Assembly (NCBI GenBank): GCA_951799445.1 | Contig: OX637290.1 | Coordinates: forward strand, 34,900,987 to 34,964,986 | Source of the DNA: Pseudisothecium myosuroides | Lineage: Eukaryota; Streptophyta; Bryopsida; Hypnales; Lembophyllaceae | Direction: 5' to 3' | Length of the DNA: 64,000 bases | Part shown: positions 36,677 to 49,473 of the stretch, in pieces | Layout of the letters: each line of letters opens with the position of its first letter | Position numbering within the stretch: the stretch's first letter is position 1 | Translations under genes and position numbers: made by a program | Notes under the pieces: model-generated | The model's database searches: none | What the model saw: the letters and a program-made list of their open reading frames with translations, nothing else | What the model was told of the DNA's origin: nothing

Positions 36677-37609
36677 GTCATGAATACCACGGTTGGAGAG
36701 GGTGCGTTCAGTAAGGCCTTACTGTTGGGTGAGAAGTACAAAGATGAGGTGATATCTTTAGCCAACAACTTCGGACCCTTCAAGCTACTTTTGGAGTCTA
36801 AAGAAGAGATGGAGAATCTAGAAACAAAGCATGGAACTAGTGATCGAATTGGTGGTGAGCTTATTCCGCACTCTGAAGATGGATTTGAATTTATAGCGGG
36901 TGCTAGCTCGCTTGACTGCACAACTCCTTGCATGAGTGTGTTCAACAGTGTCTTGTTTTTAGATGAGAAGGATGAGGCCAAGCTTGTATCTTTAGATGAT
37001 GTTTTTGAATCTTTTGAATTGGATATGTTATTGGAGTCCCAAGGGGTGATGGACAATAGCAGTGAGCACAAAACTGGACATCTGGTTCAAGATAAGCTTG
37101 CTGTACACACTGAAGATGAGAAGGGTGTAGGGATTGCAACCATATGCCAAGGGTTTCGACCTTTTGAACCAATTCTGCTATCAGAGTTGGAAGGGGACAA
37201 AGATCACCACAGATTTGGGCAGTTAGTTCAGGATGAATTAACTCCACGCACTAAAGATTGGAAGGGCAAAGGGATTGCAACCGAGCCCTATTGCGTGGGC
37301 AAGGTGAAGAGCAACAAGGAAATACGAATTGGCAACAACCATCCAACACTGAAGCCCAAGCAAGAGCGTCATCAACCATACACATTAGCCTTGCGCTCAA
37401 AGGTGACTCCATCAAATTACAAAATGTCCTACTGTGAGCTTCTTCGCCTAGGTCCTAAGTGTAACTCAAGGTACAAAAGGCAAGCTCAGCACATTTCAGG
37501 AGCATTCAAAAGTACATCATCCTTGTCAACCCCAAGCATTTCCAGTAATGTTCAGGGTTCAAATAGACCACCAACTGGATCGCAGGTGTTGAAGCCTTAC
37601 AATAGGTGA
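36677..37609 (+). CDS. Unrecognised ORF of about 310-320 aa with internal repeats
   Basis: This is the longest uninterrupted plus-strand frame in the window, starting at an ATG at 36,677 or 36,647 and ending at a TGA (37,607-37,609). It contains imperfect internal repeats: GHLVQDKLAVHTEDEKGVGI and GQLVQDELTPRTKDWKGKGI, with a weaker GGELIPHSEDGFEF. The C-terminal third is basic and Ser/Pro-rich. No signal peptide, membrane segment or catalytic motif is visible. Acidic repeats plus a basic tail fit a plant-specific or transposon-derived protein, but I do not recognise it. No splice partners are evident. Real translation is unproven. Confidence 0.4.
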   Translation, partial: VMNTTVGEGAFSKALLLGEKYKDEVISLANNFGPFKLLLESKEEMENLETKHGTSDRIGGELIPHSEDGFEFIAGASSLDCTTPCMSVFNSVLFLDEKDEAKLVSLDDVFESFELDMLLESQGVMDNSSEHKTGHLVQDKLAVHTEDEKGVGIATICQGFRPFEPILLSELEGDKDHHRFGQLVQDELTPRTKDWKGKGIATEPYCVGKVKSNKEIRIGNNHPTLKPKQERHQPYTLALRSKVTPSNYKMSYCELLRLGPKCNSRYKRQAQHISGAFKSTSSLSTPSISSNVQGSNRPPTGSQVLKPYNR

Positions 37610-37740
37610 TTAGTCTAGAAATGCTAGGTGAGGGTGTCCAAAAGGTGCCGAGATAGTGATTTGGGGTAACTTCATGTCATATAGGCACTCTACATTTGGA
37701 AGCTTTCAGTTAGATCATGGAGTCAATTTTCAAAAGGCTG

Positions 37741-37763
37741 GGGTTTAGGGTTTAGGGTTTAGG
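37741..37763 (+). repeat. Interstitial plant telomere-type repeat (TTTAGGG)
   Basis: About three tandem copies of TTTAGGG lie 130 bases downstream of the 320-aa ORF. This is the Arabidopsis-type plant telomere unit. A short run like this is usually a telo-box or a break-repair scar. Confidence 0.85.
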
Positions 37764-39508
37764 ACATCTTCATTCACACATCCACTGATGTGCACGATCT
37801 TGTACAGTAGGCACTATCAAACTTGTTTTTTTCCCTTAAGTTTAAGGAAAAATCAACTCCTATACATGGGTATAAACATTTGCAAGCATGATCATTTCAT
37901 TCTTTTTGTCTGACAATATTATCTTGGACCTAGAAAAGCAATGTGCAGTCTCTAATATGGTTGTTGAAGGGTCTCGTGTGTGAAGGCCTGAAGGATGAGC
38001 CTTAACCAAGCTTCAAAATCAAGTGACATCTACTTTCAATAGCAATTTTAAAGATGCATTGTTAGATGTTTGTTGAATAACAAAAATGGAGTTGATGTTC
38101 AAAGCAACGTTATAAATGCCAATTTCAAGACTGCATCTTGACGGTTTAATTAGTCAAACTTTTTTTCCACTCATTTTTCATTACTATTTCACATATTTCT
38201 TTTCAAATTCAATTAGAAATCACAAATGTAAAGAACTTTCATGTATTCAAAAATATTCAAACTATGTTCAAACTTTCATGTATTCAAAAATTATAGAATC
38301 ATCCATAGCTTTAGTTTGGCAATTTGCTCTATTGGCTTAATTTGTTTGGCAGTCTTTTGATCAATAAGTGTCAAAACGATGTGATATAGGACATTCATGT
38401 TCATGAGGACACGCTAAAAAACATGCCAGCATTGTCTAAGACGTTCAAAAGAACTTGACCATGCCACATCAGCAAATGCTATAGTTTCTGCACTAGGTAA
38501 CTTGAACGAATTCACTGTGAAGAAAGGTTAAACGTGGAGTCCAGCTACTGACCAGAGGAAAAGGGCAGCTGCTTTCAAAACCAAAACTAAGTATGGACGA
38601 TGAATATGCGAAAGTGAATGAATTTATTCGTTGCTGTATCAATGAAGTTTAAAACGTCCATCCTGGAATTTTTGTATTGAATTAAAACAAGACCACACCT
38701 ACTACTATTGTGTATATAATTATTGCATGCCAATGCTGAAGCTGCGGTGAATGAATGTATGGCATCATCTTTAGTTTAGACCGCCGTGTGTCCTGTGCCA
38801 TGTGCTATTTGCTCATTTACAGTAACAGGTATAAAAACTCTTTAATTTTGTAATTTCTTAAAACTTTTAAATTCAATATCTTTTATGCACAAAAGAGTGC
38901 AATGCATTTGTTGTGGTAAGGTAGGAGGCTCAAATTTTGGAGGGTCATTTAGAACCGTTGTATAGACTTGTCTCGAATGGACATGAGGTGGTCTTTAAAT
39001 GGACCTTCTATAGTCATTGAATGGATCAATAAAAAAAATTATTATTAATTACAAGAGCCAATCGTTGTCTTGCTTTTCCCATTTCTCTCTAGAATTTGCA
39101 AGCGAATGGTTTATGGAAGACATAGGGTCATAAATAGGGACCTATGACACATCTTGTTTGAAAATTCATAGGTAATTCAAAAAATGCTTCAAAAAAACAA
39201 AACAATTTGTATTGCAATTAGAATCTAATTTTTTTGTTTGGAAAATGAGCAAAAAATAATCCCAAACAAGAAGCCACATGAAAAAGGAGGACCAGCCCTT
39301 AGATGCTTGCTTTTAGAGCCTCCTACCTTATGAGAAGTTGCATCCTTAATACAAAAGCAAAGCTTGATACGTACATGAAAGATTGCAGTGATTTTATTTT
39401 GTTGTGTATAGAATGTGAATGTCAAGGTTTTCCCAAAGTTAAAGGACATTTAATTTAATCTTTGAATTCACAAAAAAATTCAGCATTAAAATATTTCCAA
39501 CATTTTTA
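37764..39508. other. No gene seen; one dispersed repeat shared with 24.5 kb
   Basis: About 38,390-38,640 is a diverged relative of 24,480-24,690 (shared CAGCAAATGCTA, AAAGGGCAG and spacing). No coding exon was recognised. Confidence 0.45.
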
Positions 39509-40442
39509 GTCCTAAAGTTTGAAGGTCTTTTTTCCATGAAAAGCCACTCAAACCTGCCATTTCTATTGCAAAGAGTAAAAAACTTTTAAGGTTCTTTTTT
39601 TGTTATACTTAACCATAAGATTTTGCACTAGACTAGTCTATAAATGTGCAAAAGACAATTCAAAATTTTTGTCCTCATAGATTGCAAGATATTTGCATTT
39701 AAAGATAAGTTACAAATTTTTTGTCACCTTACTTGATTTGTTTTTTTGCCTTACAATTATCTTAACTTTGAACTTTGGCACTAATGATTTTAATTTTCTA
39801 ATTCTTAATGCTAAAGAATTGAGTTGAAAATTGAGTGGTAAAAATTCAAAAGAAGAATGTTTAATTTTCACTGATTAAAAACTTGTTGAAGAAATGCAAG
39901 TTCAAGATTGAAGCAAAAAATGAATTATTAAAAGCTCTCATATGGAATTAAAACACGCAATTATTCCAACGTTGAGATTGTTGATATAAGCAAACTAAAA
40001 CCTTAACTAAAGCTTTATCTAACTTCTTTATTTTCAAATTGTAAAAATTGCATTCAAGAATGAATTATATTATTTATTATTTCAAGAATTTGCACAAGTA
40101 TTCCCCAAACAAAGATTGTCCATAATTTTTTCATTGCTAGTCCAAATGAAATGAATCAAAGCTTCAAAGGTAGACAAAAATGTAATCCTTGAACAAAAAA
40201 TTAAAAAATAAAATGAAACAATGATTTGTGTTTTTCTTGAATTGTCCCTAGAATTCTTTTTTGGATTTTGAGTTGCCATAATTTCTGCTCTTGGGAACTG
40301 GTTGAAATAAATATTAAATTTCAAAAAGCTAATTTGATTTTTGATTAGTAGAAGAAGTTTCCAAAAATCATGTCAAAATTTGAGATTATACAAGCCTACC
40401 CAAATTTCTAAGAGTCCCCCGTAGGGACTTTGGATTTAGGAG
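39509..40442. mobile_element. piggyBac-like MITE copy J, decayed
   Basis: Left end TCCTAAAGTTTGAAGGTC, right end AGGGACTTTGGATTTAGGAG. The TTAA flanks are lost. The interior matches the A-C-type elements on the opposite strand. Confidence 0.6.
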
Positions 40443-40538
40443 TAAAAAAAAAGGACAATACTAATCCAAGGTTCTAAATTGTATATCATAGGATCTCAAA
40501 ATTTTATTATTGTAATCATGTTGTCATAATTTTTTGAA

Positions 40539-41450
40539 CCCCTAAATTTCCATAACTCTTTTTTCACTAAAAACATTCAAAAATTGCCATTTTTAGTATA
40601 AATACCAAATTTTTGGAAAAAAACATTTTTTGACACAAATAACCATAGGATCTTGTAGTATGCTGACTAAAGAACACATGGTATAAATTTCGAAGATTTC
40701 CACCATGTGGATTGCAAGATACAGGTATTCAAATTCACTTAAACCATTTTTTTGGCCCTCCAAAAAATAGGGCAAATGGACTTCCTAAGCTCACTTTTCT
40801 ATGAAAAAATGTCCAAAACAATGGTGCTTTTTTGGATTTATTTTTTTTAATACAAATTGGCTACATCATTTGGAATTGTACAACATACGGTATAGGAATA
40901 AAATAGTAAGTAGAAAGAAGTTGAGAATGATTCAAAATACTAAATGTATAAGAATTGAGTTATAGGATTAAAAATGCTAATTCCAATAGTTACAATGTTG
41001 TAATAGACAATCTACATGCTATGATTTGTTTTTTTTCAAAAAATATTAAAACTTGAGTAAGATAAAGGACTTCAAAGTTTATTTTAGAGTAGAAAATCCA
41101 TAAGTGCTTGCAAACAAAAAACCTTCATAACTTTCATCTCATTGATCAAAATGAAATGATTCATCTTTCCATGTACTTATAATTCCAAAAAGTCAATTTC
41201 AGACTCTTGTTTTTGAAAAAAGTGTTCTTTTTTATCTGGCCGGATTGTCCATTTACAAAAAGTAATAATATATATGAGGCCACAACTTTTGATTCATATT
41301 TCCAAATGTCATGAAATTTAGTGTATATGAAAGGTATTCCTTGTCCCTGCCTTCCATTAAAATTTTAGTCTAGAATATGCAAATCCTCATTCACAAAAGT
41401 GAGCCCAAACTTTCTATATAACCAAAAAAAACATGTTGGTCTTTTAGGGG
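40539..41450. mobile_element. piggyBac-like MITE copy K, subfamily of copy D
   Basis: Left end CCCCTAAATTTCCATAAC, right end TGTTGGTCTTTTAGGGG. The flanks are TTGA and TTGT, mutated from TTAA. The interior follows copy D closely (for example GATCTTGTAGTATG and GTGTATATGAAAGGTATTCC). Confidence 0.75.
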
Positions 41451-42117
41451 TTGTATACCATAGAAATCTACACCTGAATGATTGGAAAATACTTGCATTT
41501 AGTTGAAATTTCTTGTGATATTGACATACCACCTTCAAGTTATGAACAAAAAATTAATAGTTCCAAGCCAAAAAATTGTTGCAATAAACACTTGTCCTTT
41601 AATTTTACTTTTGTCCCCTTGGCCTTGCATAAGTAGTTATTTACTCATAACTTTTGTATTGTATGTATGTTTTCTATGAAATTTGAAATGAAGGTATCAA
41701 CGCTGGTTTTAGACATTGAATAATTTTATAAATCTTTTATAAATAATTTCCTATTTTAAAACTACCTCAGAATGGATGTCTACCGTGGCCATTTTGCAAG
41801 TTTTCTATATTTTTTCTAACCCTAAAATCTCTTCTTGGGGTTGTGTGACTTTAGTAGAACTCTTCATATCCCAATTTTCACCATAAAATTTGCATTTTAT
41901 AAAAACAATAATGTGTCTAGCTTGCATATGTGCTCAAAGTGCCCAGCTTGCTATTTTTGCGCACGTGCAGAGAATACAATGTTTTTTCCCAAAAAAACTC
42001 TGTAACAAAAACAAGCATCTTTAAGTTAGCAAACTTTAAAAAAAATTATATTTTTAAAAAGTTGACTCTTTTGTAGTTTGCACTAATTGTCAATTCTCAA
42101 GCAATCAGCGACATTAA

Positions 42118-42754
42118 CCCCTAAATGCCCAAGGCCTATTTTGAGCCTCTTAGAATTTACTCTAAATTGAACAAAAAGCCAACATTTTGATAAGTTGAAT
42201 CAATTTTAAAAAAAAATTGTAATTGTACAAATTCAAACTAGACATGTTAGAGATCACATAGGAAAATAAAATACAACAATATCATTTAAGGATTGAAAGA
42301 TTATAATGTTTGATCATCAAGGTATTAAAACTATGAAAATCTTTGAGCTCTCTTTTTGCATCGCAAATCTAAAAATTTCAAGACCAAAAAATATGAGGTT
42401 GAAGGGCCTAACAAATATAACCCCGATCAATTTATGACTTCTAAAAATCTATTCTACAATTTTTTTAAATGAATTTCTAGTGTGATTTTTCTCCAAGATC
42501 TAGTGTATTTGAAGCTCATTTCCAAGAGCCCTCAACACTACAAACAGTCAAGATTGCAATGGGTACCTTTGTAGAAAACTTTGAATAGAAAAATCATTAT
42601 CATTCATTTTTAAAATCGGATTTTTGATGCTAAAACTAGACTTCAAAAAGAATTGATCAAAAATATAAACTACTAAAAGTAGCAGTTTGATAAGGTTTTA
42701 TTCAACTTCAAAGTTTCTTCGACACCACATTTAGGTGCCTTGGGCATTTAGGGG
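42118..42754. mobile_element. piggyBac-like MITE copy L
   Basis: Left end CCCCTAAATGCCCAAGGCC follows TTAA (42,114-42,117). Right end GCCTTGGGCATTTAGGGG is followed by CTAA. The terminal inverted repeat of about 17 bp is among the clearest in the window. Its interior differs from the A-C type and matches fragments at 17.1 and 24.9 kb. Confidence 0.85.
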
Positions 42755-43112
42755 CTAAGTCCAATTCTCACAAAATCTCTACGGGATTTCAGGTGGGCAT
42801 TTCAGAATTAGGGTTTTCCATATCCGTCGACTCCGCTTGTCGGGTTTAAGGATTACAATTTCCTTGTAGACTTTGGAAGTGCTCTAGAGCGTGTCAAGAA
42901 TTATAGCAAGCTCAGGATTTCCTCTCTCAAACGGTGTGCTGGAGAATCGGACAGGTTGATTAGAATTTCTGAACTTGCTGGGAAAGAGTTGACTCTGTTG
43001 CACCCTGCTTTTGAATTTGGTGTCAAAATTTTTCTATCTGCTGCGGATTGTGGAGAGTTGGCGTGGAGACGAGGTTTGAGAGTTTGTCGACGGCCTATTT
43101 GATTGAATCGCC

Positions 43113-43217
43113 ATGGCTCTATTTGTGCCGACTGGAGTGAATGCGCAAACAGATGCTGAGAAGGCTGACTTGGATGCTATCGACGCCATTAAGGAATGCG
43201 CTACCGTTGAATTCAAG
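43113..43217 (+). pseudogene. First coding exon of a TTC4/CNS1-like TPR co-chaperone, rest not found
   Basis: The ATG at 43,113 opens a 35-codon exon, MALFVPTGVNAQTDAEKADL then DAIDAIKECATVEFK, ending exactly at AAG|GTATGA. The pattern DLDAI-AIKE-A-EFK leading into a TPR is that of the N terminus of plant TTC4 (an Hsp90/Hsp70 co-chaperone related to yeast CNS1). About 300 bases of less AT-rich DNA upstream could be promoter and 5' UTR. I searched the plus strand to about 45 kb for the expected KEKGN-type TPR exon and did not see it. The region is instead occupied by minus-strand WD40 exons, so this is probably an orphan exon. The family call is from memory. Confidence 0.5.
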
Positions 43218-44882
43218 GTATGAAGCTTTGAATTGTATTTCTTGTCAACTCTAGGGTTTCATTTTTGCACACAAATTTCAATTTGCTCTTCAATTCCGCC
43301 TTTAGTCGTCCTCAGTATGCAGGACAAATTGGCATGCTGGAAGCTTCTCAAAACTACACATTTTGAGAGAGTGAGTTGGAACTACGACATCAGGGGGTGT
43401 TATCTCGGCTTGAACATTTTAGGGCATTTGGTATGTGCTTATGAATCTCGGAACTGTGCATGTGACTGGGAGTCTGGAATTGGGGTTCGGAATTGTGAGG
43501 CTTAGGATTGAAATACTAACAATCAGTGCACAGCAGTTCAGGAACTAGCTCCTGCTAGCCTCACATGGAATTTTAAAGCCTCCCCACGATGTTGCTAGAT
43601 TGCAAAAACGATTGCTCTTGCAATTGTATCGACACTTTCACGAGAATAGAGACTCGTGTGACATATTTGCGCCTGTTCAAATTTCATTTTGCATTGCTTA
43701 GAAATTCACTCCTAGAGCTACTCCTAGAGACTTAAACCTGCATCATCTCAGAGAATCACGCTTGGCGGGTTTCAAGATTTAGGGTTACATTTTTTGGGGG
43801 GCATTGGGGCATCAGGGGATGCGAGATGATAGAGTTCGAATTTTTAATGTCAGAATCGATCTTCTGTTACATTTTTGTCGACTTCGGAAGCAAATTGCGA
43901 ATACTCTTCTGCCAAGAAAAACGGTTGCTTTCCCTCGAATTTTTAGGTCATCTTGTTCTTTAGCCAAGTCTTTCTGTCACTTTTGCAAAAAGAAAATCTT
44001 TCAGGCGTTGGCATCAAGTGCCAAGTGGTGTATCACTTTACTAACTCACATCGCTTGGGATTTTAGATTTTGCGAGAAGTAATGAAGGACAAGAATTGGA
44101 CTCCGTTGATGGTCGGAGACCAAACAAATTTTTGATCGATCGACTGATAGAGGATGCGATGAAGCTGTCACACAATGGCGATTAAGTAAGACCTCTAGTC
44201 TGCTGGATTACTAAATACTCCAATTGTGTCCAATTTCTTGGATATTATGTTGGTTAAAGATTGGGATTGCTGATGAATGTTGTGATTTAGAATTCAGTTT
44301 GGGAAAGCAGTTTTAGCACTACCTTGTGTAATGAGGGAACAGTGCACTTATACTATATGTATGAGCCTTAACATGTCATGGGCATCGATTTGTGAGATGT
44401 ATTTGACAAGTTCCAGTACTTATGGTTCTTGACAATTACCCAAAATCGTCCACAGCTCACTTAGTGAAAATTCTCCTGCAAATAATTTGTCAAAGGTCGT
44501 TACTAATTTTAGAAACCTTGGTGGTGTATTTGCAGATTTGTATCACAAAGATAAAGAAACTTGGTACGCATGCCATCTTTTCCTGAATCTGGTCCTTACA
44601 TTTGACTTTGTTGAATGCCTCATTAGACTGTGTCTCCTTTTAAATGTGAAAACTTGCAAAGCTAGAGCAGGAGACCTTCACGGCCATGGAAGTAGTAAAA
44701 TGTAGAAGACGGCATTGATACAAGTAGTTTACCACGGCAGGGGATGACAGCAAGGCCAACTGCAAATCATCCAGCGCCATCGCTATTAAAATTTACTGGC
44801 AAAAATTGGTCCACACCTCAAGGAAAGGAAAGTTGATCATGAGGAAGGTCAGAAAGTTTAACATAGAAATGTACGCATTTAC

Positions 44883-47800
44883 CATCCACTATTAAGATGA
44901 AATCCTAGGTGGTGTCCACAAGAAGGATTCAAAGAAATAGAGTGTACGGAGCTATTTTCAATATTAGCTTGGGCCTGCAGCAAAAAGCAAATGGATGTCG
45001 TTGATTAATCTGCCTCTTAATTCTAAGACATGAGGCAACACGTACAATGAGATAGTTTAATAAAAGCAAACACTGCTGGAAATCAACCCGGCATAAGTGC
45101 TGTGACTAAAGTACACCCAAAGGCTGAATAGTTACGATAAAGAAATCTCACCTTTAAGCCAGGAATGCCTAAAAGAAGTTTGGCTACTTGGGTTGATCTT
45201 AGCGGAGGATGATAACCCTATACTTCAAAAAACACTAGCTCAATCAAATTTCATAAGGGACGACATGGTGTTGCGCGTAATATAAAACCTAAGGCTCGCA
45301 TAGCCTGTCAGGACTACATGTCAGAAAGTCCTCATAAAATCAGAGTTCCAATTAGAACTTATTCTATTTCAGAAGTTGTTTCTATATAATCATCTGATGA
45401 GCCAAACCCAGACTTCGCAAATAAGTTAGTCTGCATCTTGATTCATAGGTTGCTTTCATATCTTGAGTCATAGATTCATAGGTTGAAATTACTTCTACTA
45501 TAAGTACAGCACTCGTTTGCAGGTGAGGACTTGAAGCATCAGATACAGTACCTCTCCTGCTGTGACAAAAGCAGCAGAATTTCTTCCTCCTCGGAGATCC
45601 CAAAGAGTGATAAGGCCCCCTTCACTTCCCGCGAGAACAAGCTGCACTCCAAAAACGACAAAAACATTAAAACAAACTTTTTCAGAGTGATCTGCTTTCG
45701 AGAGCATATACCCAAAATTGGCCCATGTCAAGAGTAAACCATATCGTTACAGAAAGTAATCATGTCAAATTCACCAGAGTAAACGTCTATTAATTCAGAT
45801 AAATCTATATTCAGCCTGTAGCCATCAAGACTTGCTACTTCCAACTGTTAGGAAAGTCATCGAGGTATTCCTGATTAATTTTCCTGAAGTATTAGTTACA
45901 AGAGAATCAATGAAAGAGAAGATCCATCACAAGTAAAAATTATTGGCAAAGATCTACACATTATTCTATGGTGAGGTAGAAGTATTTAGTTACATGTTCG
46001 TCTCTTGAGAGCTGAAGAGTATTGAGATCACCTCCACCAGTGGATGCAAGAAGGGACATAGTAGGAAATTTCCCAATCCTTCTATCCCAAACATGCACTC
46101 TGTCATCATTCCCACAAGCAATCATCCTGAAGAACGACAGCATTCAGTGAGATATAGGTTTGAGTCTAGTACGACTTCAAGATAAATTCGACAAGGGTTC
46201 AGTTGCATTGCCAACGGAAGAAATTTCATGATGTTAACAAAACTAGCAGCTAAATATATTCACAACAATTTCGAAGTCCATATCTGAGAAACATACCTTG
46301 CTTTGTCATTTGCACAATAAGAGAGATCGAAAAGACTAGCAGCATGTCCTCTTTGAGTCTTTGGTGGGAATTGCAGGGTCTGAGGATTCAATACAGTTCA
46401 AATTATGCGAATAACAAAAACAGGTCAACCATTCAGAGAGAAGGAGTTCGCGAGTAATATAACTCCTTTTTATTACTTAAGCAAGCATCCCGTTATGTCA
46501 TGCAACCAGAACTTCATATATGACGCCTTCCATATGCAGGAACCCTCACATGTGAGAGCTTATGAGAGAAAAATCCTGAACGTCATCCCTGGCAAAGTGC
46601 GTGCTAAATTCAATATTGAGTAAATGAAGAACAGGGAAAATATACACTCCACAGCTACAACATGAGAATTATATTGTTTCCTTCGCAAAAATACTTCCAT
46701 CGGCAACGATATGCGAGACTTACTTGCCGTGGAACTTGGGAGAAGCTTGCAATATCATAAAAATAAACTTTGCTGCTTCCTGAAGCCACACATGCCACCT
46801 GGATTCATATTTTATGAAACTCTGAGAAATTTTTCCAAAATCACGACACTCTTGCATGCAGGCTACCTTATTGAAATATCACTTTGCATTGCTAGCTGCT
46901 GGACATACTGGACATACAAGGATTACAGAAAAAAATCTTGTCTCTGAAGAATTTCGTTAAAATTATTACGAATATTTACTCGACCCTTGTAATGATATAC
47001 CTTGACTATAAAGCCTCCTTCAAAAAAGACAGATATTCAAATACCTCTTCTTGATTGGTAGGATTCCATCACACAGCCTCGAGCCTGTGTTGCGTATTAA
47101 AATGAACAGTGGGTGTCACTCTTTCTGCCTCACAACCTGTGCACTTAAGATTAGCAACTTCGGAGAAAAAAAATGCCAAGAAAATGCCAAAATATACTTT
47201 ATACTGTAGATAAGATATAAGGTGAAATTTTGAATATGCCGAACAGACTTCAAGGACAACTACAAAAAATACCTCCAGAAGTGCAGTACAAGTTTTCTAA
47301 ATCGTGTATGGAAAGGCATCCACTGCTGGTAACAAAAGCTACATATATACCCTGCAGCATAATAACAGATGCATTCAAATGCTGACAGACACCAAAGAGC
47401 CGTGACGGTGTTAATGTTGCAAATCCAATATGTTTTCACAATATTCATAGAGAATTGTGCGTGCAGCAAAACTAATCCTGATACGTTTTACTAACACTAC
47501 AGAGGGCATCGATGCAGGATCCTGTTGGAAACCAAAAAAATTGTACAAGGAGAGATAAGCTACAAAGATGCACGATGAAATACCAAATGACAGGAAGAAC
47601 AAGTCAACATAGATGAATGCAAAAATGTGCATATCTTCCTGAACTGACAAGTCACGCAAAGATGCCCGGGCTGCTTACTTGGGAATCAAACTCAACGCAT
47701 GTCACGGTTGGCCTGCCAGTTACAACCATTATCAGGACACTTAGGAGAAGGAGGTAACAAACGCTATTCGAAACACTGCAATCAAGATCAAACGATTTCC

Positions 47801-47995
47801 ATTTTGTGGATGACCAGGCAGCTTACTGTCGTCTTCCTCAGAATTTCTACAACATAAGCAAGTAGACAACCATTTTGGCGATCATGCACAAGTTGATAAT
47901 TCAAAGGAGATTGGGTGCACTAAAGGATGTACATCAACTTACATCAAAGTGGATTGGAGATGATGGGTCAGATTTGATTGAGGGAAGCTTTCAAT
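44883..47995 (-). pseudogene. WD40-repeat protein gene, nine joined exons, one in-frame TGA
   Basis: Minus-strand exons, in order: 47995-47943, 47712-47679, 47351-47273, 47136-47045, 46798-46724, 46379-46297, 46126-45994, 45641-45552, 45217-45152 and 44974-44883. All have GT-AG boundaries and matching phases. Readable blades include TVTCVEFDSQGIYVAFVTSS, EVACVASGSSKVYFYDIASF, MIACGNDDRVHVWDRRIGKF and LVLAGSEGGLITLWDLRGGR, followed by NPSCGHHLGFHLNSGW. WD40 proteins are beta-propeller scaffolds; this resembles a plant transducin-like protein whose name I cannot give. The only lesion is TGA at 47,069-47,071, between EAV and WNPTNQEE, where an Arg codon would fit (CGA to TGA). The 3' exons after the split Trp near 44,883 were not found; 5' exons may lie at 48.5-49.3 kb. 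It could be a recent pseudogene, or a live gene with a sequence error. Confidence 0.75.
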
Positions 47996-48502
47996 CTATA
48001 ATCACAAAAAAAAAATACGGTTAGTTCGTTGTACATTGCAAAAAACAGAATGCAAATAGAGCACTCCTCCACACCTTACAGACTCACCCGACGAGAGCAC
48101 AATGTTAACCAGGATAACTCATTCTCATCAACCTAGCACAAGTGTCCACAAATCAGTCTGGAGAAATCTAGTGAACTCAGGAAGCACTAAGGCATGATGC
48201 ATTCTACTGAAGCCATCACCCTCTTTTCTAAGATACAAATTGTCTCATCCCTATCTACCCAGCAAATGCACCTGCCTCATCATACGACAGCAGCAGGTCA
48301 TTCAGGAGGGAATGTTTGTAAGCAGCTGATAATTTCCCATCCAATTGATAAGCACCTGCCTGCCATTTTCGCCCGCAAACATTCCCAAGAATCTTAGCAA
48401 CCAGATCAGACGTCGTCACAATTTGCAAAACATACATTCAACAACGTTCTCAGACTGCTCAACATAGCCAAGCTCCGGAGCATACCCACAAACACTAGTA
48501 AA

Positions 48503-49336
48503 CTACATGTAGTCAATTCTTGGGAACAGTTGTTCTCGTAGAGGTCCTTCCGCTAATTGATCGAGAGAAACAAAACTTCGAGCTACGGGTCTGACATTCA
48601 AGTTGCGAACTCCACTACCCCCAACGATAATTAACGAACTTCGCAAGGATCTACAATTGCTTAGCAAAGACAGCCAAAGAGCACGAGATCGTGGAGAACT
48701 AGGTTTCTGATACGAATCGTTACCTCGAGGGTAATCTTTCCTTGACGGATGGAAATGAAGGACCAATCCCACGGATCACAAACTTATCCATGCTTAGAAT
48801 GCTCCACTCCGCCTCTACATTACCACCCACAAGAATAAACCCAAATCAATAGTCATCCACTGTCATCATACGAGCATGAGGTATGCCAAACCGGAAGAAA
48901 AAAAACAGTTCAAACTCAAGCAAGCTGCGTTTACCTTGCAAAAGATCCTCCAAGCATTGAGTGCCGCAAGCGTTCTGTACTGTGCTGTGAGATGGGATTA
49001 ATACTCCATCTGGTCAACACGCCAGTAGTGTTGCTGTAGCTCAATCTCCCGCGAAATACAAATCGGAACCCCCGAAAGCTAAGACGGATTACTCCCAAAT
49101 TGGAAGAAAAAAAAGAGCGAGCCCTAATTTAAGCTTAAACACGGAGCTCCTTCTCGACATTCCCGTGTTGCACTCCTCCCTGCAATTGAAGCTGCAGTTG
49201 CGAAAACGCTATTGACGGATCTCGCACGCATCCAATCCGGAGTAATTTGTCGTTGAAGGATATACGAAGGCTTCATCAGTTGACCTCCGTCAATGAGAGG
49301 AACGCCAGATCTTTCGTGAATTGGATTCATATGCAA
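48503..49336 (-). other. Possible 5' exons or leader of the WD40 gene
   Basis: Two open stretches on the minus strand, 49,336-49,124 (ERSGVPLIDGGQLMKPSYIL) and about 48,710-48,503 (SLIIVGGSGVRNLNVRPVAR), have gene-like base composition and lie upstream of the first firm WD40 exon at 47,995. I could not join them by splice phase. They may be N-terminal coding exons, 5' UTR, or unrelated. Confidence 0.3.
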
Positions 49337-49473
49337 GTGCAGTACATGGCGGGAATTGAAGCACTGTGGATGAAAGTGGATGAAGTACGACCGATTGAAT
49401 GTTGATGGACAGGCGTTGAGGATGCAGGGAACACAAGTATGGCATTTTTTTGGGCTTTGTGCTCAATACATTA

